Below, piece by piece: positions 44,609 through 53,282 of a DNA stretch of 64,000 bases (within the stretch, counting starts at the first letter, position 1; every line of letters starts with the position of its first letter). The stretch is from Chloroflexota bacterium (GTDB lineage: Bacteria; Chloroflexota; Limnocylindria; Limnocylindrales; CSP1-4): contig CANJLL010000001.1 in assembly GCA_947475545.1 (NCBI GenBank), forward strand, positions 372,001 to 436,000, read 5' to 3'. Below the pieces are notes generated by a model that had not been told where the DNA came from, did no database searches, and saw only the letters and a program-made list of their open reading frames with translations. A program made the position numbers and the translations under genes.

Positions 44609-44634
44609 CCTGAGCGGCCTGGAGGCCGCTCAGG
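44609..44634 (-). terminator. Hairpin downstream of the YbaK-type gene
   Basis: A perfect 11-bp inverted repeat CCTGAGCGGCC / GGCCGCTCAGG (44609-44619 and 44624-44634) with loop TGGA begins 10 bases after the stop of the YbaK-like gene on the - strand. There is no T-run. It may terminate that gene's transcript or separate it from the downstream methyltransferase gene. Confidence 0.4.
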
Positions 44635-44643
44635 CGCCGTCCG

Positions 44644-45225
44644 TCAGGCGGGCTCGGCGCCGGGTGTCTCCGCCGCGTCAATCCGCCGGGCCAGCCCCTC
44701 GACGACCTCCACCCCCGGCACTGCCGCGAGGAGCGCGGGCGGGGCGACGACCTTCCAGCTTCGGCTCCCGCCGCCAAGCACGATCCGCTCCCGTTCCATC
44801 ACCGCCCCGTCCACCAGGATCCGGAGGCCGGCGGGCAGCCCGAACGGCGTCACCCCGCCGATCTCCATGCCGGTGAGCTCCCGTGTCTCCTCGGCGCCGG
44901 CGAATGATGCCTTGCGGGTGCCCAACAGGCCCGCCACCACCCGGTTCACGTCCAGCCGGGCCACCGCCAGGACCACGCAGGCGGCGTAGACCCGCGGGTT
45001 CGCCTTCCCGACCACGACGATCGTGTTGGCGGAGTCCTCGGCCGAGAACCCGTAGGCCGCGCAGAACTGGGCCGTGTCGGCGAGGGCCGGATCGCAGGGG
45101 AAGAGCTCGCACGAGACGGGGAGCGGCGCCAGGAGCGCCTCGAGGCGGTTTCGAGCACCGTCGGCCGGGCTCGGGACGGATGGCGCAGTCGACCCGGGGC
45201 GGCCAGCGTCGTCGGACGAGATCAT
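44644..45225 (-). CDS. YbaK/EbsC-type aminoacyl-tRNA deacylase
   Basis: Protein of the YbaK/ProX editing family that hydrolyses mischarged aminoacyl-tRNA in trans. Visible features are an N-terminal LPVSCELFPCDPALADTAQFCAAYGF, the conserved central VVVGKANPRVYAACVVLAVARLDVNRV (the family Lys), ATREETRELTGMEIGGVTPFGLP-like active-site loop, and LVDGAVMERERIVLGGGSR. ATG at 45225 was chosen over an in-frame TTG at 45246; GGAGGG lies upstream. The length is 193 aa. Confidence 0.85.
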   Translation of the reverse strand: MISSDDAGRPGSTAPSVPSPADGARNRLEALLAPLPVSCELFPCDPALADTAQFCAAYGFSAEDSANTIVVVGKANPRVYAACVVLAVARLDVNRVVAGLLGTRKASFAGAEETRELTGMEIGGVTPFGLPAGLRILVDGAVMERERIVLGGGSRSWKVVAPPALLAAVPGVEVVEGLARRIDAAETPGAEPA

Positions 45226-45437
45226 GCCGCGTTTCGAACCCTCCAACCGATGTCCTGGACCTCGCCGGCCGCGAGGCCGGAGCGGAGTCTACGCGGCGCT
45301 CCGCGTTGGGGCAGGCGAGGACCGAACGCGGCCGCGGGAGCGTCGCCGTCTCGGCCATTTGCAGGAATCCGACATCGGCGCGACCATAGCCCGGCCCCGC
45401 CTGTCGGGACCAGATGCCCAGAGAACGGAGGTCGTGG

Positions 45438-45950
45438 ATGCGACGGATGCCGCGAAGGTCGTGGGCGATCGGCTGCCTGACGCTTTCGGTTGTGGTCGCC
45501 TTGGCTGCGTGCGGCGGCTCCAGCACGTCTGCGCCCACGGGCGCGGCGCCGAGCGCCAACGCGACGGGCAGGGGGACACCAGGTGCAGTCACCAACCCCA
45601 CGCCAACCACCGACCCGCCGCCGTTTGCGCGCACCATCAACGGTGAGGTCGCCTACGCGGGGACCCGCCTCGGCGCCCACAAGATCGTGATCACGGCCAG
45701 CCTGGTCGGGGCCCAGGGGACCGCCTATACCGCGGCGGTGACGAGACCCGGGAAGTACAGCCTGACCGGCGTGGCCGACGGCATCTACGCCGTGCTGGCC
45801 TTCATCGATCTCGGCGACGACCTGGGGACGGCCCTTCCCAGCGAGCCGCAGGGCGTCTTCGGATCGACCGTGGATGGCAAGCCTAGCCCCGTGGTCATCA
45901 AGGACGGGAACGCCCCGACCGGGATCAACATCACGATTGTCGACCGCTAG
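45438..45950 (+). CDS. Putative lipoprotein with carboxypeptidase-like regulatory fold
   Basis: A 170-aa secreted lipoprotein. A basic N-terminus, a hydrophobic stretch and the lipobox LAACGG give a lipidated Cys near residue 23. A Pro/Thr/Ser linker precedes a beta-rich domain with YAGTRLGAHKIVITASL and PGKYSLTGVADGIYAVLAFIDLGDD, resembling transthyretin-like/CarboxypepD_reg modules. The ATG at 45438 was preferred because GGAGG (45427-45431) lies just upstream; an in-frame ATG lies at 45414. The TAG stop is part of the CTAG target of the adjacent insertion sequence. Confidence 0.75.
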   Translation: MRRMPRRSWAIGCLTLSVVVALAACGGSSTSAPTGAAPSANATGRGTPGAVTNPTPTTDPPPFARTINGEVAYAGTRLGAHKIVITASLVGAQGTAYTAAVTRPGKYSLTGVADGIYAVLAFIDLGDDLGTALPSEPQGVFGSTVDGKPSPVVIKDGNAPTGINITIVDR

Positions 45951-47470
45951 GAGCCTGTGTCGCTAATGGCCAGCGAGGCCACCCGGGCGGGTGCGAGAAT
46001 CTCGTACTCGCAGCAAGACCTTCCGCCCGTACGATCAGGACACCCTCCTGCTGATGCCGCCGTCGGTCCGTGACTGGGTCCCGGCCGACAGCCTGGCAGC
46101 GTTCATCAACGACCTCGTCAACGAGCTCGATCTGGCACCCTTCCTGGCCGCCCATGACGAACCCCGGGGGATGCCGCCCTACCACCCCGCGTTGATGTTG
46201 AAGGTCCTCCTGTACGGCTACGCCACGGGGGTCACGAGCTCGCCCAAGCTCGAAGGTCGACTGGCGAGCGATGTCGGCTTCATGTTCCTCGCCGGCCAGG
46301 CGATCCCCGACCACATGACGATCTCGAGCTTCCGCCGGCGCCACCTCGCCGCGTTCGGCGCGCTCTTCCTGCAGGTCCTGCGGCTGAGCCAGCAGGCGGG
46401 CCTCGTCAAGCTCGGCCGGGTGGCGATCGACGGGACGAAGCTCAAGGCCAATGCCAGCAAGCACAAGGCGATGAGCTACGCCCGGATGACCGAGCGCGAG
46501 GCCCAGCTCGCCGCCCAGGTGGCGGCCATCCTCGCGGAAGCCGAAGCGGTCGACGCGGCCGAGGATGCCGAGTTCGGCGACGCCCGGGGCGACGAGCTGC
46601 CGCCCGAGCTGCGCACCCGGGAGGGCCGGCTGGCGAAGATCCGCGAAGCCAAGGCGGCGCTCGAGCAGGCGGCCCGCGAGCGGACCGGCAACGCCGACGC
46701 CGTGCCCGACCCCAAGGCCCAACGCAACTTCACCGATCCGGCGAGCAAGATCATGGTGAGCAAGCCCGATGGCTGGGTCCAGGGGTACACCGTCGGGGCC
46801 GTGGTCGATGACACCGCCCAGGTCATCGCGGCCACCGCCGTGACGGCCGAGACGACCGACACCCGCAGCCTCCCGGCGCTCATCGACCAGGTCACGGCCA
46901 ACACCGGCCGCCCGCCCAGGAGAGTCCTCGCCGACGCCGGCTACGCGTCCGACGACAACTTCGCCGCGCTCCAGGACCGCGGCATCGATGCCTACATCGC
47001 GCTCGGGCGCGACCGTCACGGAGCCACGCCACCGCCACCACCGCGGGGCCGGATCCCCGCCTCGCTCTCGCGCCGCGAGCGGATGGGCCGCAAGCTCCGG
47101 ACGAAGCAGGGCCGGGCCCACTACGCGCGCCGCAAGGCGATCGTCGAGCCGGTCTTCGGCCAGATCAAGGAAGCCCGCGGCTTTCGGCGCTTCAGCCTGC
47201 GGGGGCTTGAACAGGTGCAGGCCGAATGGCTCCTCGTCGCCGCTGTCCACAACCTTGGCAAGCTGTTCACCAGCGGTCGGGCAGGCCGGGTGCTCCGGGG
47301 ACCAGCGATCGAGGGTCGGCTGGTGCTCGGGGGAGCGTTCGCATGAGGCCTCGAGGCGGCTGGACGTGCCGCTCCGGGTCGTCGTTGACCCGGCGCAACC
47401 GGCGCGGTTGGCCAGGTGCGCCGAGCAACCGTCACCGGCGTTCTGCCGCCACGATTACGAACACAGGCTC
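45951..47470 (+). mobile_element. Complete IS1182-like insertion sequence
   Basis: The element is 1520 bp with inverted ends: the left end begins GAGCCTGTGT, followed at +14 by TAAT; the right end read inward begins GAGCCTGTGT, with TAAT at the same offset. Both ends are flanked by CTAG (45947-45950 and 47471-47474), consistent with a 4-bp duplication of a palindromic target. It carries one transposase gene, and the reading frame is intact, so the copy may be active or recent. Confidence 0.9.
45991..47346 (+). CDS. IS1182-family DDE transposase
   Basis: A 451-aa transposase. The N-terminal DUF772-type domain contains YHPALMLKVLLYGYATGVTSSPKLE, and IPDHMTISSFRRRH is typical of IS1182. The DDE core is complete: first Asp in RVAIDGTKLKANAS, second in VLADAGYASDDN, Glu in RKAIVEPVFGQIKEARGFRRF. 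The GTG start lies 40 bases inside the left end, and the stop lies 124 bases before the right end. An unusual Glu/Ala-rich coiled stretch lies between the first and second Asp. Confidence 0.92.
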   Translation: MRESRTRSKTFRPYDQDTLLLMPPSVRDWVPADSLAAFINDLVNELDLAPFLAAHDEPRGMPPYHPALMLKVLLYGYATGVTSSPKLEGRLASDVGFMFLAGQAIPDHMTISSFRRRHLAAFGALFLQVLRLSQQAGLVKLGRVAIDGTKLKANASKHKAMSYARMTEREAQLAAQVAAILAEAEAVDAAEDAEFGDARGDELPPELRTREGRLAKIREAKAALEQAARERTGNADAVPDPKAQRNFTDPASKIMVSKPDGWVQGYTVGAVVDDTAQVIAATAVTAETTDTRSLPALIDQVTANTGRPPRRVLADAGYASDDNFAALQDRGIDAYIALGRDRHGATPPPPPRGRIPASLSRRERMGRKLRTKQGRAHYARRKAIVEPVFGQIKEARGFRRFSLRGLEQVQAEWLLVAAVHNLGKLFTSGRAGRVLRGPAIEGRLVLGGAFA

Positions 47471-47491
47471 CTAGGGCCACCGCCGGCGTCC

Positions 47492-48238
47492 TCAGGAGAT
47501 GAGGGTGGAGTCCTCGATGTTGATCATCCGGGCGTAGAGGGCCTGCTCGTTGATCTCGAGGTGGTTGATGATCGCGAGCGTCGCGATGATGCCCGGCCCC
47601 ACCACCTCGTCGGCCGTCTCGCCGTACTGGACGTCGATCAGCAGGTTGTCCGCCCGGTCATCGCTGGCGGCGCCCGTCAGGTCCTGCCAGGTGCCGGCGG
47701 CCACCGTCTCGGTGGAGGCGCGGAGGAAGTCCAGGGCGCCGGCCTTGCCCCGCGGCACGGCGAGGGTGAGCAGCTCGGCGGCGGTCCTGACCAGCGCGGT
47801 CCCGGTCCCGCCGTCGCCGAAGAGCAGGGCGAAGAGCAGGTCCTTGGCCTCCTCCAGGAGGTCCTCGCCTGCCGGGGTCCGGTCAGGAGCGCCGAGCGCG
47901 GGCCCGCCCTTGTCGGGCGCACCGTCGTGGAGCAGGCCGCGCGCCACCAGGTCGTCCCGCGATCGCCCGGCCCAGGCCGTGCGGAAGGCCGCGACGACCT
48001 GCGGCGTGACCGCCAGCGCCCGGACGCGGGCCAGCCGGTCCGCCCGCACCGCGTCCTTGGCGGCCAGCTCCACGGCGCGGTCGAACTCCACCAGGCTGTG
48101 GGCGTCCAGCGTCAGCCGCACGATCTGGTCGATGAGCCACTCGCGGTCCTGGGTCGCGAGCGCGGCGCGGAGCCGCTCCTCGAAGGCCGGCGAGAGCTCG
48201 CGCTGGATGGAGCGGACGATCGACTCGATGGTGGGCAT
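47492..48238 (-). CDS. Conserved-looking hypothetical protein
   Basis: A 248-aa soluble protein that I do not recognise. The ATG at 48238 was chosen; further codons upstream are present, but the 38 added residues are Arg/Gly/Pro-rich and shadow-like. The body is helical and charged, with a central acidic EDLLEEAKDLLFALLFGDGG (about residues 127-146) and a C-terminal hydrophobic GPGIIATLAIINHLE. There is no signal peptide or metal motif. It is oriented divergently from the enolase-superfamily cluster, 116 bases apart. Confidence 0.6.
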   Translation of the reverse strand: MPTIESIVRSIQRELSPAFEERLRAALATQDREWLIDQIVRLTLDAHSLVEFDRAVELAAKDAVRADRLARVRALAVTPQVVAAFRTAWAGRSRDDLVARGLLHDGAPDKGGPALGAPDRTPAGEDLLEEAKDLLFALLFGDGGTGTALVRTAAELLTLAVPRGKAGALDFLRASTETVAAGTWQDLTGAASDDRADNLLIDVQYGETADEVVGPGIIATLAIINHLEINEQALYARMINIEDSTLIS

Positions 48239-48353
48239 GGCGGGAGGGTTGCGCACGCCTCCCCGGCCGCTCCAGCCCCGGTATGCTTCGGGCACCCCGA
48301 CACCACCGGCCGTACGGGCGCCCCGGACCGGCCGACCGCAGCAGCGAGGCCCC

Positions 48354-49514
48354 ATGCCCGTCATCACCGGCGTCGAGACCCTCCGCGTCGCCCTCCCAAC
48401 CCGGCGTGTTCACAAGTGGACCGGGCTGACCGAGCCCATCGGGCGACCGTTGCTGGTCCGCCTGACGGACGACGCAGGCAACGTGGGCTGGGGCGAGGCG
48501 CCGGCCTCCAAGGACTGGGGCGGGGAGTTCGGCCGCTACTTTGGCGAGAGCCCGTCGACCGTCGCCGAGGTGATCAGCTCGTACCTGGCCACGGCCGTGG
48601 TGGGCGTCGAGGTGGGCAACCTGGGCGATCTGCACCGGCGCATGGACTTGATGATCAAGGGCCATCCGTACGCCAAGGCGGCGCTCGACATCGCGGCCTG
48701 GGATCTTGCCGGTCGGGCTGCCGGCCTGTCGGTCACCCAACTGCTGGGCGGGCGTGTCCGCGACCGTATCGCCATCACGCACTCTATCGGCCTGATGTCC
48801 CTGGAGGAGGCGGCCGCCGAGGCCGAGCTGCTGGCGGCGGAGGGCGTGCGCGCCATCAAGGTGAAAGTTGGGGTGGACCCGGAGCGCGACATCGCCGTCG
48901 TGAAGGCCGTGCGGCGCGCCGCCGGCGAGAAGGTGGAGATCTGCATCGACGCCAACGAGGGCTGGCGGACGCCGGGCGAGGCTATCCGCGTGGTCCGGGC
49001 GCTGGCCGACGTCCGGCTGAAGTATGTCGAGCAGCCGGTCATGGGGATCGATCGGCTGGCCCAGGTGGCCCGCGCGATCGACGAGCCGGTCATGGCCGAC
49101 GAATCCGCGTGGAACGCCCACGACGTCCTCCAGATCATCGAGAAGCAGGCCGCCCAGATCGTGTCGATCTACACCACCAAGCCGGGTGGCCTCTACCGCG
49201 CGCTGCAGGTCGCCGCGGTGTGCAGGGCGGCCGGGATCGTGTGCAACGTCAATGGGAGCATCGAGACGGGCGTGGGCAACCTCGCCAACGTCGCACTGGC
49301 GGCCGTGGCCGAGGTGGCCGAGCTGGGCTGCGTCATCCCGGTCTCCCGACCCGCCCAGTTCGCCGACGACCGGATCGGCGGCATCTACTACACCGACGAC
49401 CTGCTCCGCGAGGCGTTCCACTTCGAGGACGGGTATGTGGCCGTCCCCGATGGCCCGGGCTTCGGGATCGACGTGGACGAGGCCAAGATCGACCACTATC
49501 GACTGGTCGAGTAG
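48354..49514 (+). CDS. Mandelate racemase/muconate-lactonizing enzyme family protein
   Basis: Enolase-superfamily enzyme, 386 aa. The catalytic lysine pair fits IKVKVGVDPERD near residue 175, and metal-binding acids fall in CIDANEGW, then VEQPV and MADESAWN. The C-terminal base region includes TTKPGGLYRA and the GSIETGVGN loop. Substrate cannot be assigned. A TATGCT (48282-48287) could be a -10 box. It is the first gene of a seven- to eight-gene + strand cluster with spacing of 54 bases or less in most joints. Confidence 0.88.
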   Translation: MPVITGVETLRVALPTRRVHKWTGLTEPIGRPLLVRLTDDAGNVGWGEAPASKDWGGEFGRYFGESPSTVAEVISSYLATAVVGVEVGNLGDLHRRMDLMIKGHPYAKAALDIAAWDLAGRAAGLSVTQLLGGRVRDRIAITHSIGLMSLEEAAAEAELLAAEGVRAIKVKVGVDPERDIAVVKAVRRAAGEKVEICIDANEGWRTPGEAIRVVRALADVRLKYVEQPVMGIDRLAQVARAIDEPVMADESAWNAHDVLQIIEKQAAQIVSIYTTKPGGLYRALQVAAVCRAAGIVCNVNGSIETGVGNLANVALAAVAEVAELGCVIPVSRPAQFADDRIGGIYYTDDLLREAFHFEDGYVAVPDGPGFGIDVDEAKIDHYRLVE

Positions 49515-49568
49515 CCAGTCGGTCACGCCGCCCGCGCCGGCCCCGCAACCACCGTACCCGGAGACCCC

Positions 49569-50750
49569 ATGCGACCCGAGATCATCGCCCGGCAGGCCGC
49601 CGCCATCCGTGCCCACGGCCTCGATGCCCTCATCTCCTGCTCGCCCGAGAACTTCGCCTACGCCACGGGCTTCGTGGTGCCGTCCCAGCCACTGATCCGG
49701 CACCGCCATGCGATGGCCATCGTGACGGCGGACGGCGACGTGAGCCTGTTTGGGGTGGACATGGAGGCGTCCACGATCGCGCGCCAGGCGCCGGGTGTTC
49801 CCGCGACGATCTGGAAGGAGTTCTCCGACGACCCCATGCGCATCCTGGCGACGCGCCTGACCGTGCTGGGGCTGGCCGGCTCGCGGATCGGGATCGAGCT
49901 GGACTACCTGCCGGCCGGTGACTTCGCCCGCCTCACCTGGCTCCTGCCCAACGCTAGCTTCGAGGCCGGCGAGGGCATCCTGGCCAGGCTCCGCCAGATC
50001 AAGACGCCCGACGAGATCGCGCTCCTGCGCCGGCTCTCCCGGATCGCCGATCAGGCCATCACGGACGCGCTGGCGGCCGTCCGCACCGGCGACAGCGAGC
50101 TGGACATCGCCGGGCACCTCACCCGCAACGTCTATTCGCTGGGCGCCGAGCACTTCAAGCTCCTGATCATCGCCACGGGCGACCGCAGCCGGCTGCCCAA
50201 TGTCGGACCGTCCGAGCGGCGGCTGGAGCCCAGGGATGTCTGCCGGGTGGAGATCTTCTCGGTCATCGGCGGATACCAGGCGGGCGTCTGCCGGACCGCG
50301 GTGGTCGAGGAGGCACCGCCCATGGCCGACGAGATCTGGGCCCATCTCGTGGAGGCCAAGTACCAGATCATGACGATGGTCAAGCCCGGCGCGTCCTGCC
50401 TGGCGATCTACGATGCCTTCATCGCCCACCTGGCGAAGAAGAGCCTGCCGCCCATCTCGTTCGTGGGCCACGGCATCGGGCTCCATCTCCACGAGGGCCC
50501 GTACCTGGGCCGGACGCCCATCCTGGGCAAGCCCGGCGAGGACGCGGTGCTGGAGGAGGGGATGGTCCTGGGCTTCGAGCCGCTCTGCTACGAGACGGGC
50601 TACGGGTTTGGGATGCAGAACAAGGACATGCTGCTGGTGACGGCGGACGGCAGCGAGCTGCTCAGCGACTATGCCGACACTGACCGGCTCCTGGTGGTCC
50701 AGGGCCGCCAGGGAGGCCCGATTGGCCGACGAGAGGGACCCCAGCGATGA
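49569..50750 (+). CDS. M24 (pita-bread) family protein lacking canonical metal ligands
   Basis: Creatinase/aminopeptidase P-like fold, 393 aa. The N-terminal creatinase domain has ALISCSPENFAYATGFVVPSQP. In the catalytic domain the usual Asp-Asp-His-Glu-Glu metal set is altered: E228 in the first Asp position (CRVEIFSVIGGY), Gly (near 239) for the second, H301 in GHGIGLHLHE and E337 in GMVLGFEP kept, and the final Glu replaced in MQNKDMLLV. It is therefore probably metal-free, like creatinase or ectoine hydrolase, rather than an aminopeptidase. It overlaps the next gene by 4 bases. Confidence 0.85.
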   Translation: MRPEIIARQAAAIRAHGLDALISCSPENFAYATGFVVPSQPLIRHRHAMAIVTADGDVSLFGVDMEASTIARQAPGVPATIWKEFSDDPMRILATRLTVLGLAGSRIGIELDYLPAGDFARLTWLLPNASFEAGEGILARLRQIKTPDEIALLRRLSRIADQAITDALAAVRTGDSELDIAGHLTRNVYSLGAEHFKLLIIATGDRSRLPNVGPSERRLEPRDVCRVEIFSVIGGYQAGVCRTAVVEEAPPMADEIWAHLVEAKYQIMTMVKPGASCLAIYDAFIAHLAKKSLPPISFVGHGIGLHLHEGPYLGRTPILGKPGEDAVLEEGMVLGFEPLCYETGYGFGMQNKDMLLVTADGSELLSDYADTDRLLVVQGRQGGPIGRREGPQR

Positions 50751-52192
50751 CTGCACCGACGAAGACGCTGATCGAGCATCTCGACTTCGCGCTGACCGTG
50801 GACGCCCACGACACGGCGTTGCGAGACGCGTCACTCGTCGTGCAGGGGGACCGCATCGCCGACATCGGCCCCGCCGCGGCCGTGGCCATCCGGCGCGCCG
50901 GGGAGGTCTACGACCGGGTGATCGACGGTCGGATGCTCGGCATCACCCCCGGGTTCGTGGACACCCACGTCCACCTCTCGGAGATGCTGTCGAGGGCCGT
51001 CTTCCCGGACCTTGTCAACACGCGGGCCTGGGTCTTCCACTGGGCCAAGCCGTTCTACGCGGCCGTGGACGACGAGGACGAGTACGTCAGCGCCAAGCTG
51101 TGCATCACCGAGATGCTGCGGGCTGGCACGACCTCGTTCCTGGACATGGGCGCGCAGAACGACCCCGGCGTGGTCCTCAAGGCCATGGCCGAGCTGGGGA
51201 TGCGCGGCGTCACCGGCCGGCATGCCGCCGATGTCCGGCCCACGGAGCTGCCACGCGGCTGGACCGAGGAGATGGCGGACCACCACTTTTTCCCGGACGC
51301 GGCGACGGCGCTGCGCGAGTTGCGGGCCACCGTGGAGCGGCACGGGACGGCGCCCAACGGCGGGCTCGCGCGCGTCTGGGTCAATATCGAAGGCAAAGAA
51401 CCCTGCTCGCTGGAGCTCCACGTCGGCGCGCGGGCGCTGGCCGAGGAGCTGGGCGTGGGGACCACGTACCACCTGACCACCTCCATCGAGGAGGCCCGGG
51501 TCTCGGAGCGCAAGCACGGAATGTGGCCCATCAGCCGGATCGAGGCGGCCGGTGGGCTGGGCCCCAACCTGGTGATCGCGCACTGCGTGGCCGTGGCCGA
51601 TCACGAGGTGGAGACGCTCCGGAGTCACGGGACCAAGGTGGCGTTCTGCCCCGGCTCGGCGCTCAAGCTGGCCAAAGGGGCGGCCAACATCGGCAAGTAC
51701 CCGGAGATGGTCCGCGCGGGCGTGACCGTGGGACTTGGCACGGACGGGGTCTCGGCGTCGGGCAACATGAACCTGATGCGCCAGATGTACGTCATGGCGG
51801 GGATGTTCAAGGACGCCCGGATCGATCCGGAGGCCTTCACCGCCCGCGAAGCCCTCCGGGCCGCCACGATCGACGGGGCGGCGGCCCTCCTCTGGGACCA
51901 GGAGATCGGGTCGCTGGAAGTTGGCAAGAAGGCGGACTTCGTGCTCTTCGACCTCGACCACATCGAGTGGACGCCCTTCCACGACCCGCTCCAGGCGCTG
52001 GTCTTCTCCGCGTCGTCCGCGTCCATCGCAGAGACGTGGGTCAACGGGGTCGCGCTCTACCGCGACGGTGCCGTTCAGGGCGTGGACGAGCGGTTGCTCC
52101 GGGCCGAGTCCCGGCTGCGTGCTGCGGCGGCCGTTCGCCGCGCCGGCCTGGCGGACGAGGGCGTGCCCATCAAGACCACGCTGTACGACTGA
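50747..52192 (+). CDS. Metal-dependent amidohydrolase family protein
   Basis: A 481-aa amidohydrolase of the deaminase/chlorohydrolase type (AtzA, TrzN, 5-methylthioadenosine deaminase relatives). The HxH motif is FVDTHVHLSEM near residue 71. Further ligands are the His in TTYHLTT, IAHCV near 283, and the Asp in GLGTDGVSASGNMNLMRQM near 332. The Glu usually found three residues after the third His (HxxE) is Thr here. The C-terminal beta-sandwich is normal (GSLEVGKKADFVLFDLD). It overlaps the M24 gene by ATGA. Confidence 0.87.
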   Translation: MTAPTKTLIEHLDFALTVDAHDTALRDASLVVQGDRIADIGPAAAVAIRRAGEVYDRVIDGRMLGITPGFVDTHVHLSEMLSRAVFPDLVNTRAWVFHWAKPFYAAVDDEDEYVSAKLCITEMLRAGTTSFLDMGAQNDPGVVLKAMAELGMRGVTGRHAADVRPTELPRGWTEEMADHHFFPDAATALRELRATVERHGTAPNGGLARVWVNIEGKEPCSLELHVGARALAEELGVGTTYHLTTSIEEARVSERKHGMWPISRIEAAGGLGPNLVIAHCVAVADHEVETLRSHGTKVAFCPGSALKLAKGAANIGKYPEMVRAGVTVGLGTDGVSASGNMNLMRQMYVMAGMFKDARIDPEAFTAREALRAATIDGAAALLWDQEIGSLEVGKKADFVLFDLDHIEWTPFHDPLQALVFSASSASIAETWVNGVALYRDGAVQGVDERLLRAESRLRAAAAVRRAGLADEGVPIKTTLYD

Positions 52193-52202
52193 GGAGGCGA
52201 CG

Positions 52203-53282
52203 ATGCGAGTGGCGCTCCTGGGCGCCGGCGCCGGGGGCGCCTCGGCCGTCGCCGAGCTGACCCAGGCCGGCCACGAGGTGGCCTGGTGGGCCCGCCGGGA
52301 CGAGACCCTGGACCCATTCCGGGTCATGGGCGGCGTCCGCCACGAGGGCCTCCTCGGGGCCGGGCTCGCCGTACCCACGCTGATGACGTCGGACATGGCC
52401 GAGGCCATGCGGGAGGCGGACGTGGCGGTGGTCGCGCTGCCCACGTTCTCGCACGGCCCCATCGCGCGCGCCTTGGCGGCCGCCGGTTGGCCGGCCAGCA
52501 AGCCGATCGTGTTGAACCCCGGCCACACCGGTGGCGCGCTGGAGTTCTGCCACGCCTGGGGACCCGCGGGTCTTCCCCCCGTGGCCGAGCTCTCCACGCT
52601 CACGTACGTGGCACGCAAGCTGGCTCCCGGCAGCGTGACGATCAGCGGCCACGCCCGAACCGTGCGCGTCGCTGGCCTGCCGGGCTCCTGGGCCGCCGTG
52701 TCCGCGGCCCAGGCGCTCTTTCCATCCGCATCACCGGTGCCGGACGTGATCGCCTCCGGGCTGTCCAACGTCAATCTGGTGCTCCACCCGCCCGGCGCGA
52801 TCATGGCCGCCGCGTGGGTCGAGGGAACCGGCGGTGACTTCACGTTCTACGTCCAGGGGATGACGCCCGGGGTCGGCCGCGTCCTGGAGGCGCTCGATGC
52901 AGAGCGCCTGGCAGTGGCCGCGGCATTTGGCCATCGGCTGCCCAACTTGCTCGAGGAGATGCGCGCGATTGGGACCGTGGAGCCTGAGACTCCCTCGGAC
53001 ACGCCCTTCGCCCAGGCCATCGCCGCCGCCGAGGCGAACCGCTTCATCAAGGCGCCCGGCTCCTTCGAGCACCGCTACTACCGCGAGGACTTCGGCCACT
53101 GCGTCCTCGCGTTCACCGAGATCGCGGCAATTGCGGGGGTCGCGGTGCCGGTGGCGGACAGCCTGTTCACCATCGCGGAACGCCTGTTGGGCGGAGACCT
53201 GCGGGCCCGCGGGCGGACGGCGGCGGCGATGGGGATCGACGGGTTGACACGGGACCAGTTGGAGCGGAAGGTGCGCGGATGA
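52203..53282 (+). CDS. Octopine/opine dehydrogenase family NAD(P) oxidoreductase
   Basis: A 359-aa enzyme with a Rossmann start VALLGAGAGGASAVAELTQAGHEV and an opine-dehydrogenase C-terminal domain (NVNLVLHPPGAIMAAAWVEGTGG near residue 190, with the catalytic His in this HPPG loop; and RYYREDFGHCVLAFTEIAAIAGV near 295). Family members reductively join an amino acid and a keto acid or catalyse the reverse; here the reaction is unknown. AGGAGG precedes the ATG. It overlaps the next gene by 4 bases. Confidence 0.86.
   Translation: MRVALLGAGAGGASAVAELTQAGHEVAWWARRDETLDPFRVMGGVRHEGLLGAGLAVPTLMTSDMAEAMREADVAVVALPTFSHGPIARALAAAGWPASKPIVLNPGHTGGALEFCHAWGPAGLPPVAELSTLTYVARKLAPGSVTISGHARTVRVAGLPGSWAAVSAAQALFPSASPVPDVIASGLSNVNLVLHPPGAIMAAAWVEGTGGDFTFYVQGMTPGVGRVLEALDAERLAVAAAFGHRLPNLLEEMRAIGTVEPETPSDTPFAQAIAAAEANRFIKAPGSFEHRYYREDFGHCVLAFTEIAAIAGVAVPVADSLFTIAERLLGGDLRARGRTAAAMGIDGLTRDQLERKVRG

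Noticed and set aside
46988..49921. A 977-residue plus-strand frame over the transposase end and the enolase gene
   Set aside because: It shares sequence with three supported genes in other frames and is Arg/Gly/Pro-rich without any domain.
47883..50834. A 983-residue minus-strand frame over the enolase and M24 genes
   Set aside because: Antisense to well-supported enzymes, low-complexity His/Asp/Gly-rich composition.
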